DNA of 64,000 nucleotides from the NCBI GenBank assembly GCA_026745465.1, contig JACYXH010000472.1, forward strand, positions 1,236,001-1,300,000, given 5' to 3'. The notes below the pieces were generated by a model that ran no database searches, had not been told where the DNA came from, and saw only the letters and a list, made by a program, of their open reading frames with translations. The stretch comes from Lota lota (lineage: Eukaryota; Chordata; Actinopteri; Gadiformes; Lotidae). The translations under genes were made by a program, and so were the position numbers. Positions 27,185 through 40,233 of the stretch are shown here, piece by piece. How positions within the stretch are numbered: the first letter of the stretch is position 1; the number at the start of each line of letters is the position of its first letter.

Positions 27185-28049
27185 TTGAACCTCTCCCTTA
27201 GCCTCCATGTGTGGTCCTGCTCCTCCATGCTCACAAGGCAAAGCACCACAGAGGGCAACAAAAGAGAGAGAGAGAGAGAGAGCCTTCTATTTCTCTAGCA
27301 CTTCTCTATGTCTCTCTGTCTTCCTACAGTCAACGCTCCCACCCTACCTCATGTTGCTGGGTAAGGTGGCTTTCTGGACACTGTCTGTCAGGGCTTTTCA
27401 CATGAGTTCAACGGTAAAGACGGTGGCGGTATGAATTGTGGTCTGGCCGGGCTAGGCTTTCCTGACCTTTGTAGGAAGACAGAAGGAAAATCTCACTTTA
27501 TTTCCATTGCTATGCAGACGGACATAACCAGGAGCTAAAACATGACTGAGGTTAAGAGACTATGCAGGCTGCGGTGAAGGGTTGGGCTAGGCTCATGTTT
27601 CCCTGCGATTTAGACGTTTAATTCAAGAGGCATTTAAGGAAATTGACAAAAGAATACAAATGACCAATAACTGGAACCATAGTCAAGGCGCTGACTACAG
27701 GGCCAATGTAATGTTGCATTAACATTTTTGTAGACTTTTGTAGACACAAACACCAACACATCCCTCATTTTCAGGGTTCTGAACTAGAGGGAACCAGAGG
27801 GATCAAAACTATCCCATGATAGGGACCCTTTTAGCGGCCCACCCCCTCCACCCATCCGAAGCTGCCTTGGAGGCCAGGCCTATGAGGTGGTAGGCATTTT
27901 AAGTGACCACCTTTTCCTACGCTGTTGTATTTTATGCAGTTTTTGGCCCCCGAATAACTTTACGCAGGCTGGCCTTGCTGCCTGGCACCCACTGGCCTCC
28001 ATGTTTGAGACCCTAGAGGGGGTGGGGGGAGGGAACAGGCGGGATAATA

Positions 28050-28053
28050 CCCC

Positions 28054-28102
<49 letters not shown>

Positions 28103-28204
28103 ATGCTCAGTTTCCGATAAAAGACAAAGTAGATTTTAATTAAAGGCATGGTGTGTCTGGGAACAGCGGCTGGATAAATAGATGGGGGGGGGGGGGGGGG
28201 GGGG
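28050..28204. repeat. C-run plus (CA)n, then a G-run
   Basis: C-run 28050-28070, CA to 28100, and 21 G at 28184-28204. The C-run and G-run lie about 110 bp apart in inverted sense and could pair in single-stranded form. Confidence 0.9.
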
Positions 28205-28290
28205 TGTTCTCAGCCAAACGGTTTAATTTCATTGACTCTTTAGTCTCTCTTCACTGTCCACTGTGAAATTTAGCAATTTAGTGTTTAGCA

Positions 28291-28441
28291 ATTTAGCAGA
28301 TGCTTCCCGTTTCATGTTATAAACAAGCAGGTAGGAACCAGGCATTTTGCGCAACGCTGACTACGGGTAGACGGCAGACATTGGGGTTTGACCCCATAAC
28401 CCTGGGGCTGGGAATCAAACACCCTAAACACTAGTCTACCC
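28291..28441 (+). mobile_element. teleost interspersed repeat (TTTAGCAGATGC family), diverged copy
   Basis: Starts ATTTAGCAGATGCTTCCC and ends with the tail GGGGCTGGGAATCAAACACC followed by CTAAACACTAGTCTACC. The middle part is short and divergent compared with the copy at 32715, so this is an older or internally deleted copy. Confidence 0.65.
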
Positions 28442-30200
28442 TTATTTATTTACCCATAGCCTTGCATCTGTACTCCCTGCTCATGCATTAAGACAGGATT
28501 GCGCATGTCTATAGGCCTACATATGCATGTACATGCACACATATTTGAGTGCATGGAGGGTTGTTTCTATGCAGACACTTACACTAATATCCCACAGATC
28601 GTTTATATAATTTCTCGTAAATATATTCTACGTAATGCAAGCAGTAAATGGAAACAATGGAGACTTTGTGAAGAGTTTGGCCACATTGTTTCATGCAAGG
28701 ATAAAAATAAATAAAGTGTAAAGGTCACTGGCTGGAAGGATTAAGTAGCACAATCCAGTTACGTCCAAATAATACGTTTCCATGGTAGCGTTGTTTCGAT
28801 CACGCGGTTAACATATTTCTAAATGAATGATAATGTGGGTATTGGGACACATTAACGTTTATTTAAAGCAAACTTAATCCCCGGAGCAAAACCTTCAAAA
28901 CGCCTCATCCACCCGTCAACTGAACTATGAGCTCATCATTGAGAATAGATATTCGGTAGCAAGGTTTTGGTCATGTTTTAAGCCAGCCAATCCCAGTCGA
29001 TTTCTACATCATGATCCAAATGCACCCATGGATTATGAATGTCAATTAATGGATGTTTGCAAGAACTGCGGCTCCAAAGTAAATGAAAACACCCATAATA
29101 GACAGGAATTAGTAAGGAATAAACCACAGCGGGGCTGTATCATGGCTGCATCACCACCCCCAAAGTACATTATTTACCAATAACGGGACACCCATGAGTA
29201 GTTAATTCTGCTTATACCGCAGTTACCATTAGTTATTAGTTACTTTCATCTATAACGTTATTGTTCTTTATCGACTTAATCAGCTGAAATGAAACGATTC
29301 TTTGGTGGTGCTTTGAACATATTGTTTTTGCATTGTTAAGGAAACATCTGCTCGATAGTTGTATTTAACCGTTGTTGTTAATGTTGATTTGTAGCACATT
29401 GATTTGGAACTGTTAAAAGGCAGAGGTGTCCCATTAGTGAAAAATAATACACACCCTTGGATATGGTTGGTTGACCAATGAAGATCAAGTATTTAACAAT
29501 GCTGTGGTATAACACAGGGTAATTGAAGATAGAATAAACTGGTACGTAAATATTTCTAAAGCTATTTAGTCAAATGCAGAACAAGAATAAATAAATATTA
29601 ATTTCAGTACTTCCGATTTTATGATACATCGAGTGGCATCATTTTAAATAATATTTAGTTATGTATATATTGATGGCAATATAATATTTGAAGTTGCAAC
29701 CTTGAAGTTCGTGGACTTAAAAATCTCACACAAACAAAGGCGGATTCATCATTGAGTCATCAAGCCGTTTGTTGCCGACAATCCTAATAAGCAGAGCTCA
29801 TATGCACCTCATCCAATCAGCACAGCCCATAGGCTTTGTTGTTGGAGGGCTGTTTTTGCATCAGGGTTTCAGCGGTAGGTACTGTGTGACTGAGGCCCTG
29901 TGTGCCTGCGTGTGTGTGTGCCACACTCTTTTCCTGTCAGGCCACTCTCTCTCCCTCAGACCATATTCTCCTGGTAAGATCTCTCTCGCTCTCTATCTCT
30001 GTGGTAGAAACAGACAGACACACAGACAGTCAAGTTCATTACTATACTTCAATCATCCCTGCGTCTTTCCCTCAGTTTCTGTTGTCTTGGTCTATAGTGG
30101 ATAATGTAATAGAACAAAGACAAGTGAGGTTATCCCAGTACTAATTATGCCTTTTGAGTTTATATAAAAGGTGCTGGGTTTGCCTGAATGTTGACCAGTC

Positions 30201-30340
30201 AGCCAGCCAGCCAGGTACCCAGTTAGCCAACCAGCTACACAGTTGGCCAACCAGTTAGCTAGTTAGCCAACCAGCTACACAGTTGCCCAACCAGCTACCC
30301 AGTTAGACGACCCGCTAGCTAGTTAGCCGGCTAGCCAGCT
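30201..30340. repeat. 20-bp degenerate tandem repeat, seven units
   Basis: Units of the form AGTTAGCCAACCAGCTACAC begin every 20 bp from 30221 to 30321, after a more divergent unit at 30201 and a short CCAG-rich lead-in (AGCCAGCCAGCC). The period is exact despite base changes, so the array is old but without indels. Confidence 0.9.
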
Positions 30341-30871
30341 CCACAGTCAGTCATATGTAGCATATTTGACTGTAATTACCAAAATGATTGACATTTTAAG
30401 GAATCACAATAAACATATTTTATCCAGAGATCCAGTCTTTACTTTTACAACACACAGACATTGTACAAGTCATTGTTCCTTTATTCTCCAAGTAAAAAAG
30501 TTTTATTTATAGCCACATAAAACAATTCCATACGCGCGACCTAATAGTGTTACATTTTCCTTTCTGTCTTCACTGTAAAAATTAGAAATTTTTTGGGGTG
30601 TTTTGGTTGCTTATATTTTATGGTAATGAGCCATGCTCTGATTGGCTTCTCTCTCCGAGGATGGGGTTATTTTGGCTCGGAAGAGAAATTTGCCATTTTT
30701 GATGACTGTGCCGGGTAAATGAATGAAACACCTTGTAGAATCAAACGATTTTCACCTTATTTCACCAGCATGTCATATTTTACTGAAAAGCAGATTCACT
30801 GAATGACATGTGCTTATGAAACAGGTGGACAAATAACATGGGAATTTAATTTTATTTTATTGTTTTATTTA

Positions 30872-30873
<2 letters not shown>

Positions 30874-30921
<48 letters not shown>
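30874..30921. repeat. (GT)n microsatellite
   Basis: GT tract of 48 bp. Confidence 0.97.
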
Positions 30922-30926
<5 letters not shown>

Positions 30927-32714
30927 ATATACCAACTCCCTCACCTTTATGTTATTTCATATTTTCTATTAGAAGTTGCTGTATTGTTCTTGCCCAAGCG
31001 CCGGTGTTTGAAAATAAAAACTGTTTATTCCAATATGGGCCTGTTCAAATATCAAAATATACAATGTGACAGCTCTGGAATGATGCACAACCCCTTTACC
31101 ATCCAAGAGATATTAAGGGACCATGATTTTGGGAACCTTGTGGTCAAACACATGCAAATGCAAGTCCAAACGCGCGCACGCACACGCACACGGAAACAAT
31201 TGCCACCGCCCCTTCCACATGTAGTGGTGCCATGTGTCTAGGAAGGGCTGAGGGATGGCTGACCCCTCGGGCAGCCGTGGTGTCTGGGAGCGCCCCTAGC
31301 CCTCCACCATGCACACCACAGACCCACCCCACCAGCAGCTGACAGGCTATAAGCGTCAATGACAACTTCAAAAGGTTACATCATGGGAGCGAGAGAGAGA
31401 ACCAGTATTCCCAGCGTCGATGTTTCACGCCGGGGAAGGAAGCAGGGGCAGAAATCACCAGAAATAGAGTGGCAAGTCATCCGGTTTCAGCGCGTGCCAA
31501 ATGTCACTGGGTGACATGTATACTGGCTCATGAATGTTTCAAGTTGACGGTTGGGGCCGGATAGTGAATCTGATCCACTGTCACATTTTATTGACGCGAC
31601 CGGGAGCAAGAGAGGAGAACCAACCCCCCCCAACTAGTCTTGTTATATGACACATTTGGTGCACAGATGATCTCCATTGTGAGGGAAACCAAGAGGGCCT
31701 CTGCTAACAAAAGCCTGCTGCCGCTGAATCAAAGAAAAACACAATTAAATAAATAAACCAATGATGAGCCGTCGTTGTGAGTGTTGCCTGGCGGTATTCC
31801 CGATGTTTGGCCTCCGCCGTAGTGCGACGTGTTTCCGGGTACCTCATCAGAACCGACATCATTTCAACATTTCCTCTCAGATCCCAGCCCGACCAGCGCC
31901 ATGAGTTTGACGTTTGGGTTTATTGTTATTTTGAGAGGGGGAAAAAATATGAGCGCATAAAAAAATGATATATAAATACAATTGGGGCCCAAGTGGTAAC
32001 AATCTGAAGTCAATAAACTCTTGTGCTTCTAAAACACACTGGCTTCAAATGGCGAGTTTGTGGGTGTTCCGTGCACTGGTAGGGGAATTGTTTGGCTTGC
32101 GTCGAGACTTGGCAGCTCTCTCGCTCTCGGAAAACAGCAAGAGCATGGGGTGACATCTTGGTAACATGCAACCTCTCTCTCTCACACACATGTATACTCT
32201 CTCTCACACATACACATACTCATACTCTGTGTGTGTGTTCCATCCTCAGGGCTTCTTCCTTCCATCAGGGAAGACATGTAACAGAGGACTCATAAGAACC
32301 ATTTAAAACAAATACAAATATGGACGTAAACTACGAGGATGGATAGCGTGTGTAGCCGCACTCATAAATACATCTCCATCAGTTTATGAATGCATGTTTA
32401 CACACCGATTATGCACACGGACACATTTCACACACACACACACACACACACACACGCATATGCACGTGGAAGCATGACAACTAACAAGCATGCAAATGTG
32501 CACACACCACAACAGAAACCGAACACATTGTGGTTCCCTTCCTACAGACAGACCATGCTCACACGCTCTGTCACACTGTCCCAGTTATGGAGTTGTTTTA
32601 TGCTCCATCTGGCACCGGTTCACCGTCCCAGTGGCTCAGCGGCTCTGTATCCTGTCATGTGAAAACCATTCACAAAAACACTGTCAATATCCGCAGATTT
32701 ATTTCCATGCAGTC

Positions 32715-32975
32715 CTTTAGCAGATGCCTTCATCCGAAGTAACGGACAGTGAATTGTAAGTCGGATATATGTCATTAAGGAGCAGGTCGGGGGTTAGGGC
32801 CCTTCAGGTAGGCTGCAGATATTCAGGGATTGATCCCAGTACCTTTCAGCCGGGAATCAAAAAACCTTTTTTCAAAAATATTTTTTTTTGTTTCTTGCAG
32901 GTTGGCTGTGAACATTGGGAATTGAACCGGGAACCTTTTGGCTGGGAGTCGAATACCTAAGCTACCAATTACTCT
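32715..32975 (+). mobile_element. teleost interspersed repeat (TTTAGCAGATGC family), with duplicated tail
   Basis: Begins TTTAGCAGATGCCTTCATCC, has GACAGTGAATTGTAAG and CATTAAGGAGCAGGT, then a tail GGGATTGATCC...CCGGGAATCAAA. About 100 bp on, a second tail-like piece follows (GGGAATTGAACC...GGCTGGGAGTCGAA). I know this pattern from many fish genomes but cannot assign it to a named family from memory. The two tails suggest a partial tandem duplication or insertion next to a second copy. Confidence 0.7.
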
Positions 32976-33036
32976 ATCCTTGCCCAACTACATTGCACTT
33001 AATTATGTATGGGTTGGATAGGGAGTGGGCGAGGCA

Positions 33037-33039
<3 letters not shown>

Positions 33040-33103
<64 letters not shown>
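33040..33103. repeat. (GT)n microsatellite
   Basis: GT tract of 64 bp, just after the fish repeat at 32715. Confidence 0.97.
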
Positions 33104-33107
<4 letters not shown>

Positions 33108-34495
33108 GCGAGACACAGGAGGTCTTTCAACACACTCTGGTCTCTAGTGGAGATCTGTGGCAGAACCCTTTGCCCGCTTTTCGCCTGAGCTGTAATTCCC
33201 AAATCTAGACACAACATCATCACATCAACTGCTGAAAACAAACTAAAGTTGTCTCTCTGGTGCATGACAATCTGTGAACATGAAGCTGTAGCACTATTTG
33301 AGTTCCATAGAGATCATGGTATTGCACAGACACTCGTGTCTGCGTTGAGTCTAGCTCAGCTTCGTCTCTATCAGAAGTTAAAGAGCAAGGACATTACTAT
33401 GTTTTCTTATTTTATAAACACTCACATGGAAACAATGGTCCTGGTTTCCATTGTGGACCAAACACAGATTAAAACAAACCACAGAGCCGTCCTGTTGTTC
33501 ACAACAGCAGAATCCACCCTCTTGATTTTCTGTGTTTATGGACAGAAATGGACGTCTAGCTCGCCCATCGTTAGCATATATTTGTACGCTAGACAGACGA
33601 TAGTGTTATGTGTGAACAGTATAAGAACATCACTTCTTTTGGTCTGTTCATTGGACGTTTCGCCAATAATTAGACATTTCATATAAATAAAAGCCACATT
33701 GTGTCAGATAACTTGGTGAACTTTGACTTTTTTGCATCTTTGGGTGCTGCAACACCCCAGGTATACCCTGGCCCTTATAGGACCTGGTGTTGTTCCCCTC
33801 TGTTCTTTCAACACCTGCGATCCAGCACCCATGTGTTCCTGGACCATTTGGACTGTTATTAACTGCTTATTGAGCCATTGCATCTCATAGTGTGGAAAAC
33901 TAAATACTGATTAGAGCCTGCCATGAACCTATGAGTTGTTTTGCACTTGTAACATGTACGTACATTTTTATTAGTTGCCAAAAAAGGCACAATTATTCCG
34001 CATAGTGGAACTCTTCTCATATGGTTGACTCCTATGGTTGAGATAAGTTAAGACACTGGTTGAATTACATGTATTTATTGGTTTAAAGTGTAACATTGTC
34101 TAGACAGACGGTTGTCGCCAGAGTTCTTTTAAATAATTTTACAGAAGAGAGATGTCTCTGTTTGTGATTGGTGGAGTTCTGAGTTGGTGAGGTCACGTTC
34201 ACTGATTATACTTACCATGGTTCATTTTGCAAATGTATGCAAATCATGTGGTTGGCTCACCTAAAGATTGGAAGTCGGTGGGAAGGGAAGACCTTCTCAA
34301 TAGCGTTCGTGGCCATTATCCATACGGTTTTAGTGACCAATATTTCCCTCTAGGTACTTTTTCTAAGTACCCAACATGTAGGAAATGTAAAAACATTAAG
34401 GAGCTAAATGATGTGTGCAGAAGACTTGAGTCAAGTTGTGTGTGCACACAGGTGTATGTGTGTATGTATTTATGTGTGTATGTATTTATATATGT

Positions 34496-34532
<37 letters not shown>

Positions 34533-36959
34533 TGTTTGTACGTGTGCTGTACACTGACAGCCACCACCTCCACCGCTGGCCAAACTCACCTGGGTTGATG
34601 TTCCAACGCTGGGTTGGATGTGGTGAGGGGGGTGTGGCCATGTCTTGCACAGGAAGCAACTGTAAGCCACAAGGAGTGCTGTTGTTTTGATGTGTTATAA
34701 GCAATAACCCCCAATCTCACATACACACACAGACTCACATTGCTACACCCGCCCGGCATGGAACCCTTATTAATCATTGTCAGTCCACTTACACGCAGGC
34801 TAACTCTCTCTCGCTCTCGCTCTCACTCTCTCTCTCTCTCTTTTATTCTCTCTTTTATTCTCTATCTCACTCTCTCTAACTCTGTTTTTTTTTCATTTCA
34901 TTATCTCTCTCTCTCTCTCCGTGGCTCTGCTACTGCTGTTGCTGCTGCAAACACACACAAACACACACAGTGGCAGCAGAGACACATGTAGCATGTGCAA
35001 ACAAACCAAACATATAAATAATGGATTAGTTGAGAGCAGGGAGACGGAGGGAGGGGTAGGGAGGGGGAGAGAGGGAGACACACACACAGTTATAAAGAAA
35101 AAGAGAGGGGGAGACAAGTGAAGAAAGAGAGACATGCAGAAAGAGAGATAGCTAGGCAAGGAAGAAGAGAGAGACACATGCAGAAAGAGAGAGAGAGGAA
35201 AAGAAAGAGACGCAAGCAGAAAGAGAGAAAGATAGGCGAAGAAAGCGAGACATGCAGAAAGAGAGGGAGAAATAGATGAACGAGAGCTAGAGCGAGAGAC
35301 AGGCAAAGAAAGAGAGACACATGCAGAAAGAGAGAGGGAAAGACTTGGAAATGATGTGTATGGAAATGGGGGGAGGCGGTGTTCAGAAGCACCATGGGCC
35401 TGTTTGCTGCTTTCAGTGTTAGCTGCTTGATTCATTGGAAACCTTTATGGGCCATTGTTGGGCTGTAGCTGTTTTGGTGTTTTATCGTTTGTTTCCTATG
35501 TGATGTCAGCCTTGTAGTGTGAGAGCACAGCTTGGCTTGCCGTTTCCCTTCCACTCGTGTCTGTGTGTGCGTTTATGCATTAAGGGTCCATGTTTAGCTG
35601 CGTAATATTTAATGTGTACTGTATAATTATTGTGCGTTTGTGTACAGTGTATGTGTGTGTATACAGTGTGGGTGTGTGTGTGTGTGTGTTCAGAGCTGAC
35701 TTTCTGTCAGCTGAAATGGTCCCTGGCTCCTGAAGCACGTGGTGTGCTTGCCTTGGCGTTGGAAACACATTACTGCAAAACGCAAAACCATTTAGTCTGA
35801 GAATGTCAACAAGAGCTGGGATACCAGTGTTTGAGATGATAACTCGGCTACAGCCAGAAGCTCTCGTTATGCGTGTGGATTTCACACTAATAACTATCTC
35901 CAGCTGGATTTAATGGAAATGTCATCTAAATATTTAAACATTTCCCTAAAAATGTTACATGTAACCCAACAAATATATATATAAAAATATAATAACGGAT
36001 ATCACAAAAAAAAAGGTAAAAGAATTTAACTAAAATACAATGTTTTTTTCTAAACGTGTTCATCAACAGGGTTCTTGAGACAGGGGAGATGATTTAAATG
36101 TCTTCACTCTCTTCTGTTTGGCGGCAGCCACTTCTCAGGAGCCTGAGTGTGCTCTGCTTGTGTCTTGGGTGCTGGCCACGGCCGGTCACAGTGGCTTCAC
36201 TGTCCACATGCTGCCCAGCTCCTCCAGCCCTGATCCGCTGTGCGGAGCGCTGATCCATTGGTCGAGTCTGGCCGTGAGATCTGCTGCCATTTTTGCTATT
36301 TTTTTGGCAGTGCATAAGGCAATAGAAAAACGACAACTCTAACAACAAAGGACACTGCTTTCTTTCAATTTGTGGAGAAGTTATTTAGGAATGTTCTGGT
36401 GACAATATTTTTTTACGTTCTTTATTTTATGGACTTTGTTTGAGATTTCTTGTGCCTTTTTCCATAGCTGCTTAAATGCAGCGATGCAATAAATGAAAAG
36501 AAATGCAATCTAATTAGCATATTCAAATCTAATTTGCTATATTTGGCTTCATCAATTACAAAAGCTATATTTTATTCATACAATATCTGAAGTCCCGCAC
36601 TTTAACATCACACAGCATCATTGGTCCTGAGGTTGCACACATTCTGGTGGGTGAATGACTATTTGGACTTCCCTGATCTCACTCCTTAATGTGTACATCA
36701 TCATGTCCACATCAAGGAGTAGTTGTCATGTTGGATCAGTACCCGGACAGTAGACCTGGTCCTATCCCAACGTGTCGTTTCATTATAGTTACGGTGGGAC
36801 CGCCAGCTAGCTGGCCCAGGTGAGTCTTACATCCATCCTATCAGGTTTACTCTTTCAAACAAGTCCTCGTCGTTCTGGGGGCCTTTTTCTTTTCCTGGTT
36901 TTTTTCTTCTTCTCCCAAGATGAGAACCAGAGCTCTTTGTCTTCTCCTCCTCCTCCTCA
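33104..36959. other. non-coding upstream sequence
   Basis: Contains GT at about 34499-34530, CT at about 34800-34920 and the purine minisatellite at 35101. A 145-codon frame at 33249-33686 has no recognisable domain and is not called. Confidence 0.55.
35101..35344. repeat. degenerate purine-rich minisatellite
   Basis: Nearly pure A/G on the + strand, built of variants of GAAAGAGAGACATGCAGAAA. CATGCAGAAAGAGAG recurs at irregular 36-70 bp steps, so this is an expanded and reshuffled GA tract rather than a regular array. Confidence 0.8.
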
Positions 36960-36978
36960 CCCCCCCCCCCCCCCCCCC
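36960..36978. repeat. C-run
   Basis: Nineteen C after a TCC-repeat lead. Confidence 0.9.
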
Positions 36979-37168
36979 ATCAAACGCTGGGTAGAGGGGC
37001 TGGAGCATGGCAACCAGCGACCCGCTGCCATGCCAGCCCGCTGTGAAACGGACACTTGTGTCCCTCCATCGGCCCCCTCCTGTCCACAGCTGGGAACCAT
37101 AACGCCCCCCCCTCCCCCTCGCCACTTGAGGCTGCCACTAGGAGCCTGTTGTAGGCCCCTGCCAAACT

Positions 37169-37293
37169 GTGTGTGTGTGTGTTTGTTTCTGTGTGTGTGT
37201 TTATTTCTGTGTGTTTGTTTCTGTGTGTGTATGTTTCTGTGTGTGTGTTTATTTCTGTGTGTTTGTTTCTGTGTGTGTATGTTTCTGTGTTTT

Positions 37294-37336
<43 letters not shown>

Positions 37337-37342
37337 ATTTCG

Positions 37343-37373
<31 letters not shown>

Positions 37374-37411
37374 TTACTGTATGTTTGTTTGTGTGTGTGT
37401 GTACAGGGCTG
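37169..37411. repeat. GT-rich compound repeat with two 48-bp units
   Basis: GT runs are broken by TTTCTG blocks; a 48-bp unit starting TTTATTTCTGTG occurs at 37200 and 37248, followed by purer GT to 37411. It marks the left edge of the dinucleotide-free zone around prdm16. Confidence 0.85.
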
Positions 37412-37819
37412 GTAATAACGTATACACTTGTGTTTGGAGCTCAGTATGCATAAGGCTATGTACCGTTTTTAAACGTTTTTGTAATTCCCTTTTTCCACCT
37501 TGTGAATTAAATACCTGCCTCTTTATGGCCCAGACATTCTGGTGGTATTCGTGTTACCTATGTCCATGGTAAAATCATTAGGAAAACGTTAAATTCATGT
37601 GTTCTGAGAACATGGTCATATGTTATTAAATGTAAATGTTTGCATGCATAAATATTTCAATATACTTATTAATGTTTTATTTTATTGATTATAATGGCAG
37701 CCTGATTTATGATTTTGAAAAAGACTCAGAAAACAATGAAAATATTCAAATTGTATTAAGTTATAGGCTACTTCTTTCTTTCTAGCACCATGTCTATATA
37801 GATTTCCATGATTTCTTTA

Positions 37820-38340
37820 TATTGACATAATTCCCCCTCCTTATAGGCGTGTGGCCAGTATCCATATTTCATTGAGTGCACAAATCGACAGCCTTTAAGG
37901 ATAGGCGGCGATGAGTAAAGTGTGTGAATGCTGGCTGAGCTGTGAAATATGACAGACTATTTCCTAGGCTCACTATACGAGCTGAAAGATTAACATTGTT
38001 ATTCGCAGTGTCCCCGCGGACAGCTTGATTGATTACATCATATTAAAGTCATTTCTACATTGGGGTAATTTTCGCACTAGGCCCCCCGGCAAAAAAAAAA
38101 AAAAAGAATTTTCAATGTGCATTTGTTTCGGCGCGCTTGTCGGCTCCTCGCTGCTTTGATCTACGGGGAAATAGATAACGACATTAATAAGCGATTAATT
38201 AAAGACGACAACAGACGACCACTAACGATGATGATGATGTGGGCGGCTGTCGCGAGGTTTGGGAAGCCCAACGCGCTGTCGGCCTATTGGGTCGCCGTCA
38301 GCAAAGAGGCCTTGGAAGCATAATTCATAGGCCTAATCGT
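37820..38340. promoter_or_regulatory. candidate conserved non-coding element, about 6 kb upstream of prdm16
   Basis: A complex, repeat-poor block with closely packed motifs: a SOX-like CATTGTT (about 37994-38000), a PBX/HOX-like TTGATTGATTACATCA (38025-38040), a GATA core near 38174 and a homeodomain-like doublet ATTAATAAGCGATTAATTAA (38183-38202). An A-run (about 38091-38105) divides it. Conservation is inferred from complexity and motif density, not measured. Confidence 0.3.
38183..38204. promoter_or_regulatory. clustered homeodomain-type TAAT cores
   Basis: Two ATTAAT cores and a TTAATTAA palindrome lie within 22 bp, next to a GC-rich flank. This is a typical look of a homeodomain-bound enhancer core, though AT-rich DNA gives such cores by chance. 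Confidence 0.3.
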
Positions 38341-40233
38341 TTTGGAAATTAGTCGTCATATTCGACTAATGGTTTCTGCTTCCTCTCCTCTTTTAAAAAA
38401 ATGTTTTTACATTTGATGGAGTGGCAGGGTTCGATGCCCCACTGCGTAGCCCAGTTGGCCCAGTGCCACCCCGTTTTATGTTCTCGTCTCCGGACCTCCT
38501 GACCTTATTGTGTTAGCCTGCTTTATTCCAGCACATGCATAATAATATTACTAATATTCATATATATTTTTTAAATTAGGCCTGATCTTGGGCAAAACGA
38601 TTTGTTTTAGGTCGTAAGAACCACGAACCGAATATGCTTGTATTGTCCGAGTTTTGTTCAGTTATTTAAATGGCTATTTCGATAACACTGAGTTTTGGAG
38701 AAGAAAAATAGCCTGATGAGCAATTATAATTTCTTAAGTTATTACTACTGCTAGGCTACTAGCAGACTACTATTTACTATCACTACTGATAATATGATTA
38801 TAGCCTAATTATAACATTAATAATTTGTTTCATATTTTTGGTTTGCATGACCGACACATTTGGAATAATTAACATTGGGAATTCATAACGAAGAAGCAAA
38901 AGGATATATTAATAAATAAGGATATTAGTGGTATGTATTAGTGGTATGTAAAAAACAAACAAATACAAGACACTTCAACGCGACTTTTATTGTTTCAAAA
39001 TGAAGGATCGAAATAAATTGTAGACAAATTATTTCCAAAATTATTCAAAATTTCCAATATTACGTATTAGGTGCGCGTTTACGCACTCATAAGAAAGATA
39101 TGGCTAACGGAAATACATACACATATATTGACAAATAACCAGTATGGCTGATAGCCTATCGCTCGCTTCTGACTAAACCAAACATTTAGTTAATGCCCCC
39201 TGATTAAACACACTAAAAATAGCCTCATTTAGCAATACAATGCATACGCTTGACGTGTGACTTCGAACCAAGTGTTTTTTTTTTTTTATATAAACCGGTC
39301 CATAAGAGAGACTTACCGGCGTGATAAAAGCGTGTGTGTGTGCATTGTGCTCCACCTCTGTAGTAGGCCTACCTGCCCTCTAACCTCTCCATATCCTCAC
39401 AGCCTTACTATCAGCCCAGCACAGCGCCCGTCTGTCGCTGACAGCATGTTAACAACACAGAAATAGGCCCTAAAGAAATGGCTTGGATTAGCGGTCAGAT
39501 TTCCCATTTCCCATAGACGCCCAAGGTCCTGAACCCAATTAATGGCTAATAATTACCAAGACTACTTCACTCCGACCCAACGCTTGCAGGGACGTGGGTT
39601 GTACGGCGGAAAAGAGGGAGCGAGGACTCTATATACTCGCTCTTATAGAGTGGCACTTCAAAGCAATACCCCGGGGGAAAAGGAGGCATTTGTTAATTAT
39701 TATTTAGTGCATGGAATTAATGGATGCGTTGTGGACAACTAAGGGCCCATCGCGAGAAAAATAAACCCAAGGATGTTGGAATGAATGGAATTGTCTGTCA
39801 CAGTATTATTATTTAGAAGTTTGTTTTGTGTGCAGGGGTGTGTTATTGCTGTTTCCTGGGCAGGTAGTTGGCGTGGACTGTGCGCGTGTTTGTGTGTGCG
39901 CGCAAGCGCGTTTGTGGGTGTGTATATGCAGGGGGTGGGGTGTGTTTTTTTAAAGTTACACTCTGACTGCAGTTCCCCTACACCGCTGTAGTTACCATGT
40001 TTACTCTCCCATTACATCAAATGCGGCAGAATTACAGTGAGCGACTTCACAATGCCCGGAGAGATCTCAAAAGGGCCGCTCCATTTTTTACTCTCTTCCA
40101 CAATCTGGCCTTGGAAGGTGCTCCGTTTCACATCTAATGTGCGCTGATGTTATCTGTGCGTAACGTATAATCGAGGGACCCGAGCCCTTTCCACCGCGGA
40201 TTAAGCTTGAGTTTCTGACTGGGTGTGTATGGC

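Larger units (their letters stand above)
26406..30873. other. non-coding upstream sequence; 28500-29760 complex and repeat-poor
   Basis: The part 28780-29760 has no simple repeat and several developmental-factor-like motifs, among them a RUNX-like AACCACAG near 29124 and several TAAT cores, so it is a candidate enhancer region. No coding sign. Confidence 0.45.

Noticed and set aside
33249-33686. 145-codon plus-strand open frame
   Set aside because: Not similar to any family I recognise, with no coding-like composition and no transposon ends around it.
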